A DNA stretch of 33,852 nt from Alphaproteobacteria bacterium (GTDB lineage: Bacteria; Pseudomonadota; Alphaproteobacteria; Micropepsales; Micropepsaceae): positions 1-33,852 of the forward strand of contig JAFAVP010000252.1 of the NCBI GenBank assembly GCA_019242395.1, read 5' to 3'. How positions within the stretch are numbered: the first letter of the stretch is position 1; each line of letters starts with the position of its first letter. Positions 32,372-33,852 of the stretch are shown piece by piece. The notes under the pieces are model-generated. The model did not search any database. It was given only the letters and a program-made list of their open reading frames with translations, and was not told the origin of the DNA. The position numbers and the translations under genes were made by a program.

Positions 32372-32487
32372 CCCGCGGCCCCCTTACGCCGTGGCTGGGA
32401 TCAGTGTTACGTGCAATTGTTTCGATACCGTTAGGCATCGGCCAGAACGGGGCTGGATGGCGCTGCCGCGACGAATAAGATTGTGAG

Positions 32488-33207
32488 ATGCCCGTTCATC
32501 TTTCTTTCCGGTCGGTTAACAGAAGTCATCCGGGACGGGTACGCCCGAACAACGAAGACGCTGTGTTTGCCGATGATGCCAAGGGTTTCTGGGCTGTGGC
32601 CGATGGCTTGGGAGGACATGAAGGCGGCGAGGTGGCAAGCGCCGCTGTCATAGATTCATTGGCGGAAATATCTGCAAATCCGCGCACGCTGGAAGGTGCG
32701 GTGCGGGCAGCGATTATGGGCGTTCACCGCAATATCCACGAGCGAAACAGGGCCGCTGGGGTTGGGCCGGGCATGGGTACGACGGTGGCAGTGTTGGGAG
32801 TCTCGGGGGCAGGCTACTTCTGCCTCTGGGCCGGAGATAGCCGGGTTTGCCGATTGCGAGGAACGGAGCTGACACGCCTTACGCGCGATCATCGCTACGT
32901 CCAGGAGTTGGTCGACGCTGGAGCGCTCACCAGCGAGCAGGCCGCGTCTCACCCACAGCGCAACACCATCACGCGCGCCGTTGGAACGGACCGCGCGTTG
33001 TCACTCGATCGGGTGGGAGGGGAAGCCCGCAAGGAAGACAGGTTCATCTTGATGACCGATGGGGTGAGCGACCTGTGTACCGATGCCGAAATCGCAGCAC
33101 GGATGAGGCTGAGCGATCCCGAAAAAGGCGCGGACGATCTGCTTGCGCTTTGCCTCTCTCGCGGGGCACCGGACAACGTCTCGTTTGTGATCGTGCATCC
33201 TCGCTGA
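32488..33207 (+). CDS. PP2C-family Ser/Thr protein phosphatase (Stp-like)
   Basis: The 239-residue phosphatase removes phosphate from Ser/Thr residues using Mn2+ or Mg2+. The motifs are all visible: N-E-D in RVRPNNEDAV, DGLGGHEGGE, GMGTTVAVL, GDSRVCRLR, TRDHRYVQELV, ITRAVG, LMTDGVSD and DNVSFVIV. It lacks membrane segments. A 116-base gap to the divergent kinase gene must carry both promoters. The likely substrate is the partner kinase or its targets. The stop lies 12 bases from the convergent aprA gene. Confidence 0.94.
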   Translation: MPVHLSFRSVNRSHPGRVRPNNEDAVFADDAKGFWAVADGLGGHEGGEVASAAVIDSLAEISANPRTLEGAVRAAIMGVHRNIHERNRAAGVGPGMGTTVAVLGVSGAGYFCLWAGDSRVCRLRGTELTRLTRDHRYVQELVDAGALTSEQAASHPQRNTITRAVGTDRALSLDRVGGEARKEDRFILMTDGVSDLCTDAEIAARMRLSDPEKGADDLLALCLSRGAPDNVSFVIVHPR

Positions 33208-33219
33208 AGCAGCACGGCG

Positions 33220-33852
33220 TTAATCGACAATGTGGTAGACCGGAGCCTTCTCCATATCCCATGCGCCGGTGTTGCCGTCGTAGCGGGAGAGCGTGAAACA
33301 GTGCCAGTTCGTATCGTCCAACTTGGGATGATCCGCGCGGTAGTAGTAGCCGGGCCAGCGTGTCTCCGTGCGATAGAGCGTGTGGCGAGTCACCGCTTCT
33401 GACGCCAGCACGCGGTGCTGCAGCTCCCATGCGCGCTGGAGTTGATGCAGATCTTCGGCGCCAATCTGCGCCAGGTCTTCTTTCAGCATCTGGAGCAATT
33501 CGAGGCCCCGGGTGAGCAGCGGCTCATTGGTTGTGTAGTTGGCGCTGATGCCGCCCACGTACTCATCCATCAATTTTTCCAGCCGCTGCAGGCCGTGGAT
33601 CGGCAGCAGGTAGCTCGGCGACACGGTGCCGGCGACGATCTCGTTGTGGTACACCGCGTAATGCTCCATCGGCTGGAATACAGTTTTCTTGAAGCGATCG
33701 CATTCCGCTTCGCTCACCTGCGGCTGATCGCGCAAATCGAGTACGTAATTGACAGCCGCCTTCGCCGCGATACGGCCTTCCGTAAAGGAGCCGGAGGAGA
33801 ATTTGTGCGCGGTGCCGCCGATGGTGTCGCCGGCACCGAACAGGCCCTCCAC
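33220..33852 (-). CDS. aprA: adenylylsulfate reductase subunit alpha (AprA), C-terminal part, cut by window edge
   Basis: AprA is the FAD subunit of dissimilatory APS reductase, which interconverts APS and sulfite plus AMP. The C-terminal 210 residues are present. GLFGAGDTIGGTAHKFSSGS is part of the FAD-binding region, and ETRWPGYYYRADHPKLDDTN is a strong family signature. The N-terminus is missing because the window ends, so any aprB partner upstream on the minus strand is not visible. The stop (TAA) is at 33220-33222. In proteobacteria the enzyme usually works in sulfur oxidation, together with sat, but the sequence here does not decide the direction. Confidence 0.93.
   Translation of the reverse strand: MEGLFGAGDTIGGTAHKFSSGSFTEGRIAAKAAVNYVLDLRDQPQVSEAECDRFKKTVFQPMEHYAVYHNEIVAGTVSPSYLLPIHGLQRLEKLMDEYVGGISANYTTNEPLLTRGLELLQMLKEDLAQIGAEDLHQLQRAWELQHRVLASEAVTRHTLYRTETRWPGYYYRADHPKLDDTNWHCFTLSRYDGNTGAWDMEKAPVYHIVD

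Noticed and set aside
1-33852. CRISPR array, insertion sequence or transposase gene
   Set aside because: No regular spaced repeats and no DDE or HUH transposase-like protein were found in the window.

Overview
The window looks like part of a high-GC proteobacterial genome, most likely an alphaproteobacterium. The reasons are the general look of the proteins, the 3' end of the tRNA-Leu, and a MobQ/Ti-TraA-like relaxase; this is a judgement by eye, not a computed placement. A partial adenylylsulfate reductase alpha subunit (aprA) at the right edge suggests dissimilatory sulfur metabolism. The sequence has two parts that meet at about position 15980: the right end of an integrated, conjugation-type element, and ordinary chromosome.

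Mobile-element part (1-15980). The left edge cuts a MobA/MobL-family relaxase on the minus strand. It is preceded by a candidate oriT (about 700-808) with a large imperfect inverted repeat around two TAAGTGC motifs, then by about 600 bases of hairpin-rich non-coding DNA. Next, all on the plus strand, come umuD-umuC (DNA polymerase V), a class II Fic protein with a DUF4172-like N-terminus, and a four-gene defence operon: DUF4338 protein DruA, a 947-residue protein, a 364-residue protein and a 1845-residue DUF1998 helicase (DruE-like). I read this as a Druantia type I-like anti-phage system with only two genes between druA and druE instead of the usual three. A small conserved-looking ORF follows. 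The element ends at a 60-bp 3' fragment of a tRNA-Leu(CAA) gene (15921-15980) with no 5' half, which fits attR of an element integrated into tRNA-Leu. The intact tRNA and the integrase would lie left of the window.

Chromosomal part (15981-33852). First there is a group of surface-decoration genes: a TPR-glycosyltransferase (GT4-like), two sulfotransferases (one fused to TPR-like repeats) and a third after tRNA-Ser(CGA). Between them lies a tightly overlapping operon of DUF72, DUF1272 and rlmJ. Then come a PQQ-like beta-propeller protein and an orphan TPR sensor histidine kinase, both on the minus strand.

From 27297 a long regulatory region precedes a 54-codon peptide ORF with a Gly-Gly leader-like motif, a terminator, and two related-looking cupin-like/HEAT proteins of unknown function. 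This could be an uncharacterised peptide-modification cassette, but that is inference. A LysM/TPR lipoprotein follows, then a divergent pair of a membrane Ser/Thr kinase (kinase-TM-sensor-TM-HAMP) and a PP2C phosphatase, which together suggest a reversible phosphorylation switch. The window ends inside aprA.
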